From Schistosoma haematobium (Eukaryota > Platyhelminthes > Trematoda > Strigeidida > Schistosomatidae): 64,000 nucleotides of DNA. Below are positions 1 through 10,925 of the stretch, piece by piece. The first letter of the stretch is position 1. Each line of letters begins with the position of its first letter. The position numbers and the translations under genes are program-made. Under the pieces are notes generated by a model. It was not told the origin of the DNA. It searched no databases and saw only the letters and a program-made list of their open reading frames with translations. The stretch is taken from positions 5,428,801 to 5,492,800 of the forward strand of contig NC_067198.1 in the NCBI RefSeq assembly GCF_000699445.3, written 5' to 3'.

Positions 1-452
1 TATGAATATCAAGACAGTCCTACTGTACAGAGCTGAAACTTGGAGAACTACAACAACCATCATCAAGGTGCAAGTATTTATGAATAGTTGTCTACGCGAG
101 ATACTCAATATCCGTTGGCCGGATATCATCAGCAAAATCCTACTGTGGAAGAGGACAAACCAACTTTCGGCTGAAGAGAAAATTAGGAAAAGACGATGGG
201 AATGGATAAGACATACATTACGCAAATAATCAAACTGCATCACGAGGTAAGCACTAACTTGTAATCCTGAAGGGAAGCGGAAAATTGTAAGGTCAAAGAA
301 CACATTACGTCGGGAAGTGGAAGCAGATGTGAAAAGGATGAATGAAAACTGGAAGGGTCCGGAAAGGATTTCCCAGGACAGGGTTGAATGGATACTGGTG
401 GTGGTCGGCCTATGCTCCTTCACGAGGAGTAACAGGCGTAAGTGAGTAAGTA
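1..452 (+). pseudogene. RTE-clade (SR2-like) retrotransposon, C-terminal end
   Basis: The remnant begins before the window. An open frame at 2-229 reads as the region after the reverse transcriptase palm of an SR2-like RTE element (motifs [37 protein letters not shown]). After a frame break it continues as [19 protein letters not shown] and ends near [13 protein letters not shown] short GTAA-type tail follows at about 440-452, as expected for an RTE 3' end. It is broken by stops and shifts and cannot make a full protein. Related 3' ends lie at 8985-9308, 19285-20130 and 30140-30310. The element name is from recognition. Confidence 0.85.
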
Positions 453-669
453 CGCAACTAACAGAGATGTCTTCTAATAATAAACCGACTACATGTTATA
501 ATCAAAATTTAAGGTATGGTTAATTTAAAGAAACATCTAAAATGACTCCGATTCGGTTGCACAAAACAAATTTAAGTGAATATCACATCTACATATAGTT
601 TAATTAAACAATCAACTCATTAATTATAATAAGACTATTTCATCTGTAAATGCCTTTGATAAATATGAC

Positions 670-1902
670 ATGTTTGTAGACTATATTCATTTAAACCAAA
701 CTTTATGCATATGTATATATGGTGTCCGTCAAGGCTGTGCACTATCTCCATTTTTGTACTATTTCATTAAAGATGTACTACTGAAAACAACGCCCTCATC
801 GTCTCAATTTTCGAGAATTGATCTCTTTCCGAAACAACCCCTTATTGACTTAGGATACGTAGATGACATAGCCCTGTTTGGTGAAGACCCTGATAAAATG
901 CAGAGTCTTTCGGTAGCACTAAGCAACAATAACAGAATGTTTGTGATGCTCTTCTCCCCCTCTAAATGCAAGTTGTTGCTTCACGACTGACCTGCGTCAA
1001 CACCTGAACTAAAGATAGGGAGTGAAGTAGTCGACGCGTCGATAACTTCACTTATCTTGAAAGTCTGATCAGCCCCAATGGGTTGGTGTCTGACGAAATC
1101 TCCTCACGGATTCAGAAAGCTCGTTTAGCTTTTGCCAAATTATGTCACCTATGGCGAAGACGAGATATGCGTGTATCGATTAAAGGGCCAGTATACTTCG
1201 ATCTGTTATATTTTACGGCTGCGAAACGTGGCCATTAAGAGTAAATGATGCTCGTAAGCTACTAGTATTTGACCACAGATGCTTTAGAAATACTGATCAC
1301 ATCTGCTGGGATCACCGGGTAAGTAATAGTGAGGTTAGACACAGGGTATTAGAGAATGATGGTGAATCAGTCGATGAGTTTGTGAATCTTCATCGACTGA
1401 GATGGTTGGGCCACGTTTTACGTATGCCTGAACACTGATTACCGCGACGCGTAATGCTGACTAGCGTTGAGGATGGTTGGAAGAATGTTAGGGTCGGCCA
1501 AACCAAAACGTGGCATCAGTGCTTGAAGTCACTAACTTCTAGTCTGAGCCATGTTTGCAGATGCAGACTACTTGGTTGGGGTCTGCGTGACTATCGTAAC
1601 CAATGGTTGGAGACTCTTGGTGATATGGCTGAGGATCGATCATAATGGCGTAGTTGTATACACTCTTTGTCTTCCCTTAAACCGTGGGATTGAAATCGCT
1701 CCATATCTTTCTTTCTACCAACTAATTCTTTCTTCTTGTATTATATCATTATATGCAATCGTTTTTATATATCATTACCATTGAAGTAACTACTTCTATG
1801 AATTTGGTGTTCATCTTGTTGTGCTAATGAGGTGTGGCAACTTGGACCGATGCATATATGTACCTAGTTCTACGTTGTAGCTGACTGACTGACTGACCGA
1901 CT
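670..1902 (+). pseudogene. SR3/Perere-3-like RTE reverse transcriptase, degraded 3' half
   Basis: The open part at 670-990 carries reverse transcriptase motifs GVRQGCALSPFL and YVDDIALFGEDPDKMQS, with the two catalytic aspartates present and the usual YADD as YVDD, then FSPSKCKLLL. A TGA at 988 and later shifts break the frame. Homology continues through YLRRR-like thumb sequence to HQCLKSLTSSLSHV and LGWGLRDYRNQWLETLGDMAEDRS (1454-1645). The 3' UTR runs on to a TGACTGACTGAC tail near 1902. The same 3' UTR recurs at 11738, 28078 and 32975 on the minus strand. It is a dead 5'-truncated copy lying just upstream of the host exon. Confidence 0.88.
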
Positions 1903-2041
1903 ATTTTACTCATCTGTTCAAGAATTATTTCTTATGATTGTTTGTGCATAAAGTTGCGGCATTTCACTATCTGATTTATGAATTTATGTGTTTTTCCGTG
2001 ATATGAAAATAGTAACATTAATGATAACAGTTTTACTTTAG

Positions 2042-2233
2042 ATAACAGATGCTATATTGAAGTCTGGTCAGCAAACAGCTGGTGCTTACAAATCGAATGG
2101 TTTTTATAATCGATTGATGTACCAGTCATCGAAACGAGATTTGTGCATGCCACCGTTAATATTTGAATGGTGTAATGAATGTTATCTTGGGGCGGCGCAT
2201 GGTTTTGCTGGTATCTTGACTACTCTACTGAAG
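2042..2233 (+). CDS. LANCL: internal exon of a LanC-like (LANCL) protein gene
   Basis: This is 192 bp, exactly 64 codons, phase 0-0. It is preceded by a pyrimidine-rich acceptor ending TTTACTTTAG and followed by a consensus donor AAG/GTAAGT. The translation starts ITDAILKSGQQTAGAY, runs through LCMPPLIFEWCNECYLGAAH and ends GFAGILTTLLK. This matches the LANCL1/2 segment that reads LMYEWYQEYYVGAAHGLAGIYYYLM in mammals. LanC-like proteins are alpha/alpha-barrel relatives of bacterial LanC cyclases; vertebrate members bind glutathione and add it to dehydroamino acids. The zinc-binding WCHG and CHG motifs lie in later exons that I could not find here. The open frame extends 57 bases into the intron, but the splice donor and the loss of similarity set the end. 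Flanking introns are full of dead retroelements. Confidence 0.9.
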
Positions 2234-3194
2234 GTAAGTTATTTAAGCATGATGATATTTTTTTGGTTGGTTTGTAACACAAATCATTGAATAACTCAGC
2301 TGCTTATGGGAAGATTGTTAATGAACGTGAAATAAGCCCCAAAAGTGAATTGGCTACTAGTAACCCACAGAATCTGATTTTGTGGAAAACATGACGTTTG
2401 GTTAACTTATTTTTTTGGGATTAATGTATTAAAAATTTAACCACTCCGTTATTATCATCTTAATCCCAAGCTACTATGTTTAGTAACGTGTTTGCAACTG
2501 ATTCCCGTTAATATTTCATTTTATCAACTTTCGAATTTCGATACCAATTGCTCTATCTATTTTGCTTCTGTTCCTAAAAAAAGAAAATTGTTCCCTTATT
2601 CCCAACTATAAATCGTTTCAATAATGCTAACACTTCTCTATCTTATTGTAAATCATATATGTGTGATTTACCGAGCATCAAGATGAATTTTTTATTCTAA
2701 AAATAATCACCTCTTTCATAAATCAGGTGGATTGATTCTTAAACTTTTATAATTCTTGAATATTGAGTCATTCTAGGGCTCTCATTACTTCGAGTTCATT
2801 CGTCCATCTTTATTCATTTTTCTTTCTTTAGTACTTTCACTACCGATGGTTTGATTTATCACGAATGAGACTTTAATCGATATTTAGCGAAGCTTCGCTA
2901 ATTAGAATCCTGGTTATAAATTCTGTACTCCGCGCATACTATTTCGTTTATATATACGGTTACTAGGAAGCTATATTAGCTTCCAGGGTAAGGTGAATAA
3001 AAATAATTCACTCGTAACATATTTCATATTTACTGTAGTTGCAAACCTATAGTAATGGTTCATCATTAAAAAAAATTTCATTATAATGTATGTACATAAA
3101 TATGTGATGATGATTTTGTATTCGTATTTCAACATATACATTTTACATATTTGTGAAGTCAATAATATAAGATACGATCAATTAGGTAAATTTA
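2234..3194 (+). other. start of downstream intron, no recognised element
   Basis: AT-rich sequence after the LANCL donor. It contains only short random frames and a perfect 16-base palindrome at 2885-2900 (TAGCGAAGCTTCGCTA). No exon or repeat family was recognised. Confidence 0.5.
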
Positions 3195-3620
3195 ATGATA
3201 ATTCTTTTTATCAGTTTAGGGGTGTGGAGATTAGTAAGTTATTGATTGAGATCGTGAACCGATCGATGCTAGACGACCATTGAAAATCTGGAAGTACTGC
3301 ATACCCGTTTCGTTTTATTGTGAGACTCCTCGAAAGTGCACATCCACGATCCCACACGTGAGATTCGAACTCAGGGCCTTCAGTCTCACGCGCCAATACC
3401 TAACGTAACATCAATCGGTTGAAGATCTCAATCAGTAACTTAATAATCTCCACAGCCCTCTAATGATAATTACCATGTGCTCACTAGTGAGTCAATTCTC
3501 AAAGTTCTGGTGAGAAGCCGTTTCCAGTGGAGCTAATCTGTGTCGGGTAGATACAGGTATCTACCTATCACTCTCGCGTCAGGCGCTTAACCAGCTAGAC
3601 CACTGAGCCGGCATCCAATA
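3195..3620. mobile_element. family C hammerhead SINE, rearranged inverted composite
   Basis: The minus-orientation part (3200-3405) contains the degraded hammerhead complement and the tRNA-like B-box complement (GATTCGAAC). It switches to plus orientation at 3406-3566 (3' tail then 5' leader) and back to minus at 3567-3620 (A-box side). The outer 3'-tail sequences TTGATTGAGATC and GATCTCAATCAG form inverted arms. No clear target duplication was seen. Confidence 0.75.
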
Positions 3621-3720
3621 TCTTGCATAAATTTATTTTATGTAATAGATAGATTAATAGCTAAAATAGTAACCATTCACTTTGAAAATGAATTGTATGC
3701 CATCACAACACAGACAATTC

Positions 3721-4012
3721 GGTGAGACTATAATTTATAGATGAACCAATCTGATATAAGATAACAGGTCTCAAATTTTAGCGCGAAATTCACCTATGCA
3801 TTTGGCTAAATAGAATTTTGGTATTATAGCTGATGTCAGTTCGTGATGAAAACTTTAAATCTAATTCCTAACCTCAGGAATCAACTGTAAATCATAATTC
3901 TAATTCTTCATACAGGTTTATCACCCTCATTTGGCCCTAGTTATTAGTAGGTGGACACTCTCAACGTCACTTTAGCGTTGCTCAAAGGTTGTCCATAAAT
4001 TATAGTCTCATC
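3721..4012 (+). mobile_element. Merlin-like MITE, copy 1
   Basis: A 292 bp non-coding element with terminal inverted repeats GGTGAGACTATAATTTATAG and CCATAAATTATAGTCTCATC. It is flanked by a perfect 8 bp target duplication GACAATTC (3713-3720 and 4013-4020). Duplications of 8-9 bp are the hallmark of the Merlin/IS1016 superfamily, which is known in schistosomes. It shares its body with 9949-10207 and 44125-44416. It encodes no transposase and would need one in trans. Confidence 0.85.
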
Positions 4013-4189
4013 GACAATTCTATTCTCCTTTAGAGATAAAATGACTTGTGATAGTCAAGTCAACCAGAAAATTAACATTAAGTCAAACTCTAAACTAATG
4101 ACTATAGTTCAGTTATAATCATTTGAAACCAGTAATATTTAACTTCATTTTTAGATGATGCAGAAGATTTGTAACTCTCGTGGATGATT

Positions 4190-4345
4190 TTGATGGAGTT
4201 TTGTTCTCTAAGCTAGATGGTTTGGTCGTGGAGATTTCATCGTTCTTCTGAACAATCTATCTATCTATCTGAAGTTTGTGCTGATGATATCGTTCAGAAA
4301 TCTCCACAACCAAACCATCCAGCTAAGAGAACAAAACACCATCAA
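4190..4345. repeat. fold-back copy of dispersed repeat R
   Basis: A 48-base left arm (4190-4237) and a right arm (4298-4345) are inverted repeats differing at about 4 positions, around a 60-base spacer with a TCTA run. The arm sequence (GATGGAGTTTTGTTCTC) recurs singly at 4870-4975, 29565-29665 and 49475-49600, so this is one repeat present in both orientations. Confidence 0.8.
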
Positions 4346-4769
4346 CTTCATTTTTAACTAACCACTTTTTTTCAAATGATTACTGAAATTTGCACATAAC
4401 TATCTAGACTAATTAAATGTTTAATTATCTTATTTCATTCACTTGTTTACCTTTAGAATAGATAATCTTAATCATTTCAAGATTAGAACAACCTTTTTAC
4501 TTGACCTTACACTTTCAATTAAGATGATGATTGGTTAGTATTTACACACACATGACCTTATTTCCTCAGTTTGACCTTGAAAATGAGTCACAAGTAAATA
4601 GTCTTTGTTGAGTGACCTGATAACTTTTTGGAAGAAAAATAAACTTATTACTATTATGTGACAAATTGATTATCATTATTGTTAGTGGTTATATTCATTA
4701 TTATTATATTTTCGGTACAATATAGAATTCTCAGCACAAAGTATTTCAACAAGTTTCCTTTAAGATGGT

Positions 4770-4975
4770 GGAGAAGTAAATAATGACAAGCTTAAGGTCA
4801 ACAAGAACCAATCAATATCGAAGTCTACAGGATAAGCTGTGATTCAAATGTGGAACAATTCGAATACTTTACTTCTATCTGAAGTTTGTGCTGATGATGT
4901 CGTTCAGAAGAATGATGAAAGCTCCATGACCAAACCATTCAGCTTAGAGAATAAAACTCCATCAAAAGTTTCCTT
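4770..4975. repeat. dispersed repeat R, single copy
   Basis: It shares GAAGTTTGTGCTGATGATGT and the GAACGATGAAAGCTCCATGACC-type stretch with the copies at 29565 and 49475, plus an upstream stretch on a spliced-looking leader (CTACAGGATAAGCTGTG). One frame stays open through the repeat, but no protein family was recognised. It could be a piece of an unidentified retroelement. Confidence 0.6.
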
Positions 4976-5441
4976 TCGTTATTTCTCGATCGATCCTTGC
5001 AATAAATATTGATTGGTCACCAGTTAGATGTTAGCAATTCAGGAATCGATATATGAATAATGTATATTCTTTTCAATGCATATTACCAACAACTACGATA
5101 TCTCTGATTGGACTCTTTTGTAACTTTTACAGCACCTGAATAAGTTCTAAGATTAATAGGCATAATAATGTGTTAAATACAACCAAACCAAAACACAACA
5201 GATAACTTGTTGAAATATTCAGATGGTAGGAATAAGTAGCCAAAATATTCAAACAGGCTATCTCATATATATGATTTGTATAATATTATATTCAGTAATG
5301 ATTTCTAAGAAGACTTCTTACTGAGAATGTTACTCTTAATACCTTCTGAATTCTTCATGTCCCTGTTCTTTTTTTCTTTTTTCCAAATTCATTTCCTTGG
5401 ATTATACCCTAATCTTTCCAATTAATGATAATAATTTATAT

Positions 5442-5925
5442 CACAGGTTGAAATCATAGCTTCAACTGACTCATGATTTCAACCTGTGAAATTTATAAAA
5501 TCTCCACAAAACCCATTCTGATAATAATAATCACCTGCTCACTAGTGACTGACTTCAGGAGACACTCCTGGAGTTCTAGTGAGAAGTCGTTACCAGTGGA
5601 GTTCAACCAGGTCTGTTGTGAGGTAGGAACTCACTGAAGACAATAGTGTACGATGGCGCAACTTCGTGGATTGGTTGAAGTTAGACATTAACACCGTTGG
5701 ATGCCGGCCAACTCAGTGATCTAGTGGTTAAGCGATCGCGTGCAAGACCAGTAGATCTTAGGTTGGAATTTCGGGAGGCAGGATCGTGGTTGCTCACTAC
5801 TAAGGAGTCCCACAATAGGACGAAACGGCTATCCAGTGCTTCCAGGTTTTCAATGGTGATCTAGCTTCAACTGACTCATGATTTCAACCTATGAAATTTC
5901 CTAAAAATCTCCACAAAACTTATTC
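5442..5925. mobile_element. family B hammerhead SINE: short inverted arm plus tandem units
   Basis: The insertion is flanked by a perfect 16 bp duplication TGATAATAATTTATAT (5426-5441 and 5926-5941). Inside, a short minus arm (CACAGGTTGAAATCAT) is followed by a plus 3' tail, then a full plus unit (5' leader, tRNA-like head, degraded hammerhead with core CTAAGGA near 5785-5835, 3' tail). The two 3' tails are 405 bases apart, which gives the monomer length. The minus arm and the first tail form a 17-bp hairpin (5441-5457 with 5473-5489). Confidence 0.9.
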
Positions 5926-5944
5926 TGATAATAATTTATATATT

Positions 5945-7322
5945 CTGAAAATAATAATTACAGAGTTCACACCAGTTTACAGGCATGATCAATTTGATAT
6001 AAATCAGAACATTCTATAGAGAACAAACATGCGATAGAAGATAGTTTTAAGTATACTAGTGCAGTAATTGGCTAGGTCGTACATGTATTACAACGATCCA
6101 ATGCATCAGCCAGGAACTTTTAAATTTTTCTGAAGTGGACAGTCTGTTGATTTATGAGTGGTGTAATTAAGGTCATTTCCTGTGCCAGATTGAATTAATG
6201 ATAATTATCTACAACTAGAGAAATTAAAACAAAAACGGAGAGCACGAAACAACAAAGCAATAATTACCTGAATATGTCAATCAGGTCTACCAAAATGCAT
6301 GTGTCATTTGACACAGTGATATACTGTTCATGTTAGATATTATTCAAATTAGTTAAAGTTGCTAGAGACAGTATTAATGTAAAGTGACAGTAGGTAGGTG
6401 GTTTTACTTAAGGAATGCATTAATAAAAATGGCTAAATATTTAAAGTTCCTATAATATCACTTGTGGAATGAGATACATTAACAAGTGCTAGAACATTCA
6501 ATACATTTTCAGATGAGCAGTATGCATCGATGCAGCGAACAAATAATGAAAGTGATTTTATCGTACGGATAGATTGTGGTAGTTTATCCTAGAGTCTAGA
6601 AAATGTACAGGTAAAGTAATTCATATAGAGAGATGATTTAGAATACGTTTGTTTCACTAGTGACAAGGAATTACGGATGTAATAATGAGAAGTTTCTTCA
6701 TATTGAATCACGTGATTGGATGTAAACGATAGTTTATGAAGTAGTTTGAAGAAAAAGATAAGATTTAGTTTGAGTCTTCTCTTCCATAAAGGGTCGAGCC
6801 CAAGTTTATTACATCTAGAATTATAAGTCAAGGTACAATCAGCCCCAGGAATACGAAGTGTAAATTGTCTCTGTACTGATTCCAGCCTTAATTTATCCTT
6901 TATGCGCGCACTGCTAAGAGTAAACGTGCAATATTTTAGAAGAGGTCGAACACAAACTTTGTACATTAAAATATGTGACTCATTGTTATAAAGGTTTCGA
7001 GTTATGTACCCTACTAGACGTTGAGACTTGGAGGTCTGTTTCAATATCTGTTTTGTAAACGACAAGTCTTGGAAGTATCCAAGTCCTAAGGCTACTACTG
7101 TATGTAACCTAGATAACACTTCTCCATTTATGGTAATGTCTAGGTTGAGTGGTGTATCGCCGAAGACTATCCATCCACATTTAGCTGTATTAAGCTCCAG
7201 TCACCACTTTAGGTACCATTGTGCTATCTTGTTATGCTCCATGCTGATTCAATTTTGCATATTTTTCAGCTCATATGGAGAAAATGAATACACTTCTTTA
7301 AGATCATCTGCATATAGAAGGG
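5945..7322 (-). pseudogene. CR1-like non-LTR retrotransposon fragment, copy 1
   Basis: On the minus strand the fragment starts inside the reverse transcriptase at LLYADDLKEVYSFSPYELKN and continues through an open stretch (7119-6589) with YKVCVRPLLKYCTFTLSSAR, LRLESVQRQFTLRI and DPLWKRRLKLNLIFFFKLLH. These are the C-terminal motifs of CR1/jockey-type elements. A stop follows the codon for the W of WYLKW. The 3' UTR extends to about 5945. It is about 98 percent identical by eye to copy 2 at 34398-36240 and has the same 5' breakpoint. Confidence 0.88.
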
Positions 7323-7344
7323 GCTTACTCACACAAAAACGTAT

Positions 7345-7484
7345 TGCTTATACTTTTACTACTTCTACCACTATGGGATTTGAATTGATGATTGTATCTG
7401 TGTGCTAATATGTAGTATGGTAACTCGAACTGATATACGTACGTCCTCATGAAGTTCTACGTTGTTACTGACTAACTGACTACT
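7345..7484 (+). repeat. RTE (SR3-like) 3' UTR tail
   Basis: It resembles the end of the 670-1902 element: GATTTGAATTGATGATT..., GTGCTAATATG, GGTAACTCGAACTGATATACGTACG and a TGACTAACTGAC tail. It is non-coding and abuts the truncated 5' end of the CR1 fragment in the opposite orientation. Confidence 0.65.
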
Positions 7485-7922
7485 CTTAATGTTGACTGAA
7501 TGTCAACATGAACTCATATCTATACTAAATGATGATAAAACCAAACGTATTTATTGATTCATCCTATAAAACATGTTTTAACTTGTGTTTTCATTTAATC
7601 ATTTCTTTGTATTTACATACTTCTTTTTGTTTGTTTTTCTCTTTTCGTTTATTAGTTTCTTTTTCTCAAAGTTTATCATTGAATTATTATTGTTTTCTTT
7701 GTTTGTTTTCTTTTTATTTTCCATGTTACAATGAAGGTTAATCATCTAGGGGTATAAATTGAAAATAATGAATAATATCATTAATCTATTTGATGTCTAT
7801 TTTCAGTAACTATGTATATCAATGAAATAGAATGATTATTGTAAACATTAAAAGTATTGAAGGTATTCAATTTGAAACGAGTAAGTTTTATGTTTGAACG
7901 CTGTATAGTCTAATTTCATCAT
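7485..7922. other. AT-rich spacer, nothing recognised
   Basis: T-rich sequence (7600-7740) that gives a low-complexity phenylalanine/leucine/serine frame, followed by plain AT-rich DNA. Confidence 0.5.
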
Positions 7923-8363
7923 GTTTGAGCACATAAATATTGGTACAAAACGGCACTCAATATATATGCGGCAAAAAAGTCATTTGATTTGTGTATAGGC
8001 TGTGATACCACTTGAGTGCCCAGACCGAAACAGGTGGTTTTCTTAAGGCGGGCACACAAGGAGCCTTCAACTTAAAGGTCTAAGTCACAAGGCAATGGAG
8101 CAATGTCAAGAGATGCAGTCCCATGGTAACTGATGACCAACGATTGGTTCATATGCCATTTGTTTCTTCAGGATACCGGAACTCATGTGCACCATTGGTT
8201 TGGAATCAGGGTATTCTAACCCTCCTAGTTGGACTTCACGTGTCCACTAACTTGGTTCAAGTGCCGGACATTCGCATTGTATCCTCTGAATTTCGTAAAC
8301 AACACCCTCACCACGAGAAGGCAGTGAGTCGGACTTCCCTGTCAGTGATTGTATACGCGTGGC
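7923..8363 (-). repeat. repeat E, copy 1 (retroelement 3' end-like)
   Basis: On the minus strand it ends in GTACCAATATTTATGTGCTCAAA. Its body includes ACGAAATTCAGAGGATAC, GCCGGCACTTGAACC-type and GGAACTACATCTCC-type stretches shared with the copies at 16921, 25367, 44586 and 63264. It is non-coding. The conserved 3' end with an AAATA-type tail in other copies suggests the 3' UTR of a non-LTR element. Confidence 0.75.
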
Positions 8364-8480
8364 ATTCGCGTGCGAGACCGAAGGTCCTAGGTTCGAGTTC
8401 CACCTGTAGGGTTGTCGCTGAGCACTGCTGAGGAGTCGCATACTAGAATGAAACGACCTTAAAACAATGCTTCCAGGTAT
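8364..8480 (+). mobile_element. hammerhead SINE fragment fused to repeat E
   Basis: It starts inside the tRNA-like head (GTGCGAGACCGAAGGTCCTAG, GGTTCGAGTTCC B box). It continues through a degraded hammerhead (CTGCTGAGGAGTCGCATACTAGAATGAAACG) and stops in the 3' tail. The junction with E near 8363 is abrupt. Confidence 0.75.
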
Positions 8481-8984
8481 GTCTCTTCAAATCAATCAAT
8501 CGATTTTTTTAAACTGGCGTCATTTTATGATTTAATCATATCTATTGAAAGGAATCTGAAATTCTATGAATGATTTAAATTCAGCTATAAAATCATTAAT
8601 AGAAGTTATAGTAGCAGTCATAAAGTGAAAAAAAGTGTAGTGTAGTTTTACTATTATCAATAATAACCAATAACAACAAGAAAAAGAGAAAAAGGAAAAA
8701 AAAGAAGAAAAAATGGACTAAAGAAAAAAGGTACTATTCATTAGCCAAGTCATTCAAATTGAAATTTGCTTCATTTTTTTCTCTCGTGTAAAAAACTGTA
8801 AATTTAGAAAAACAAATATACAGGAAATAAAGAAGATAAGGAAGGGTATATCATTGGAAAAGTAAAGAGGAGAGATGAATGAACTTAGATGGAGAGATTC
8901 TATAGAGTTTGTTAGTAAATTGTAGATGGTATTAATGATAGATTAATGTCAGTTGAATTAATTCTTTCTCTATAGAGTTTTTTT
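8481..8984. other. AT-rich spacer with purine tract
   Basis: Contains an A/G-rich tract at about 8675-8730 and AT-rich sequence. No gene seen. Confidence 0.5.
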
Positions 8985-9308
8985 AGAGAGTTAGTTTTCT
9001 ACGGGATAAGGTCGTTAAACTCATGCTCAATCCTCCTCCTTCATCTGGGTTTAGGATTGGCAGTAGCCCCAAAAGGGCTCCAGGCGGAGTTAGAAGAGTA
9101 CTCAACTGCATCACAAGACAAGTTCTCACATGGAATCCTCAAGTCTAAAGGAGGAGGGAAAGACCAAAGAACAGATTACGCTGAGAAATGGGGACAGATA
9201 TAAGAAGAATGAACAACAATTGGATAGAACTAGAAAAGATGGAGTGGGTTGAAGACTACTGGTCGGTGGCCTATGCTCTATTGGGGGTAACAGGCGTAAG
9301 TAAGTGAT
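8985..9308. pseudogene. RTE remnant with inverted 5' piece
   Basis: 8985-9092 is the reverse complement of the leader-like RTE sequence also seen in plus orientation at 28262-28375 (CTCCG...GGCTACTGCC...AAACCCAGATGAAGGAGG). It is joined to a plus-strand RTE 3' end (9093-9308: TGCATCACAAGACAAG, GGAGGAGGGAAAGACCAAAG, GGTAACAGGCGTAAGTAAG). The middle of the element is missing. An inverted 5' segment next to a direct 3' segment is the classic outcome of twin priming. Confidence 0.7.
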
Positions 9309-9594
9309 GTCAGTTGAGCTACCATTGATAAATACAGAAAATGATGGAGCTATTTCATCTTAGATTGGAGCGAAAGGTATATATTGTTGAGGAGTAACGA
9401 TTACAATCTACAAGATTGCACAATTCCATATGAATACAGTTTGCAATTACTAATTAAGTCAAATGAAAATTGAATTTTCTATCAGTTGACATCATTAAAC
9501 TAACTTGAGATATAATCCACTTCAGTGTGAAATCATTTAATTCTTTGATCACATCACAATAATATTGATAGGACTGAGTTAACAGAGTTACTTA

Positions 9595-9645
9595 CTTGCT
9601 TACGCCTGTTACTCCTGATGGTGGAGCATGGGCTGCCCAAACTGA
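9595..9645 (-). repeat. RTE 3' end scrap
   Basis: The short minus-strand piece reads GGGCAGCCCATGCTCCACCATCAGGAGTAACAGGCGTAAGCAAGTAAG in reverse, the terminal segment and tail of the SR2-like elements here. Confidence 0.6.
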
Positions 9646-9948
9646 GTTAACACTACGAATTAAATTATCATGATTTTCTTCCCAATAGTCTGTGATATAT
9701 ATTTACATCGCAAATATATTCAAATCGTCATCTTAGCTATCTTATCAACTTACTTGGCCACTGTGTTTCCATATATTTAATTATTGCCATTGATTTTACT
9801 ATTTTTTAGGCTTGTTATAATTAACGAATTATGTTTGTCAATCAAGTGTATTTAGGAACCTTTTTAGAACATCTACGTCTTATGTCGAATTGGATTATTG
9901 GAAAAGTTCGCGAAATAACCATATAATGAGTTGTGTACTAATTCTGTC

Positions 9949-10207
9949 GGTGAGACTATAATTTATGGGCGAACCAATCAGGTATAAGATAACAGATTTC
10001 GGATTTTGGTGCGAAGTTTATCCATCCATTTGGCGAAATAGTGTTTTGACATTTTAGCTGATATCAGCCCGTGATGAAAACCCTAAATCTAATTTCTAAC
10101 TATAACCATCAAATGTAAATCATAATTCTAATTCCTGGTTATTAGGTGGGCACTCTCAAAGTACGTCTAGCGTCGCTCAAAGGTTGTCCATAAATTATAG
10201 TCTCACC
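9949..10207 (+). mobile_element. Merlin-like MITE, copy 2
   Basis: A 259 bp element with perfect 20 bp terminal inverted repeats (GGTGAGACTATAATTTATGG and its complement). It is flanked by a 9 bp duplication with one mismatch (AATTCTGTC 9940-9948, AATCCTGTC 10208-10216). It is the same family as 3721-4012, 33 bp shorter and with cleaner ends. Non-coding. Confidence 0.88.
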
Positions 10208-10502
10208 AATCCTGTCTATTGATGTAACAAAAGATGATTACGATAGAATCATTACGTCAAATAAATTCAGTTATGAAGAATTACGTCATAAGGGTGAACA
10301 TTTACCAATGAATATGCATTGCAACTAATCACTGGTAAAAAAAGCTTTATACGTATTAATTAGGATATTCACAACTAAAATGATTATTGTACTGAGAATT
10401 CATTGGTTTTAATGGAGCAGATAGAATAGAATATAACAGGTAATACACATGCATACCATACTAACACAGTTAGACTACACTGTGAAAATAATAATGAAAT
10501 TA

Positions 10503-10880
10503 TTTTCAGTTTGAGGTTGTAGAGAATTCATGAGCCGATCAATGTTAGATCACCACTGAAAACATGGGAGTCCTTTAACGGCCGTTCCATCCTAGTATGC
10601 GTCCACGACCCCACGTGCGAGACTCAAAACACAGAACTTTCACTGTCGTGTGAGACCTTGTGGCTTGGTTGAAGTTAAAACTTGACACTATTAGATGCCG
10701 GCCCAGCGGTCTAAATGTTAGGCATGAGCACGTAAGACTGTAAGTCCTGGGTTCGAGTCCCGCCAGTAGGATCATGGATATGCACCGCTGAGATGTTCAA
10801 CAGTAGGAAGAAATGGCTGTCCCGTGCATCTAGGTTTTTAGTGGTTGTCTAACACTGATTGGTTCATGAATTCAATAAAA
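10503..10880. mobile_element. family C hammerhead SINE, head-to-head composite
   Basis: The minus arm 10503-10665 (3' tail, degraded hammerhead, B-box side) is followed at about 10666 by a plus arm (TTGGTTGAAGTT leader, tRNA-like head with GGTTCGAGTCCC, a degraded hammerhead GCTGAGATGTTC...GAAATGG, and the tail TTGGTTCATGAATTC). No clean target duplication was found. Confidence 0.75.
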
Positions 10881-10925
10881 TTAGTGAAGTTAGTTTTGTA
10901 CTGGAAGGATATTAATAGAGTTAAT

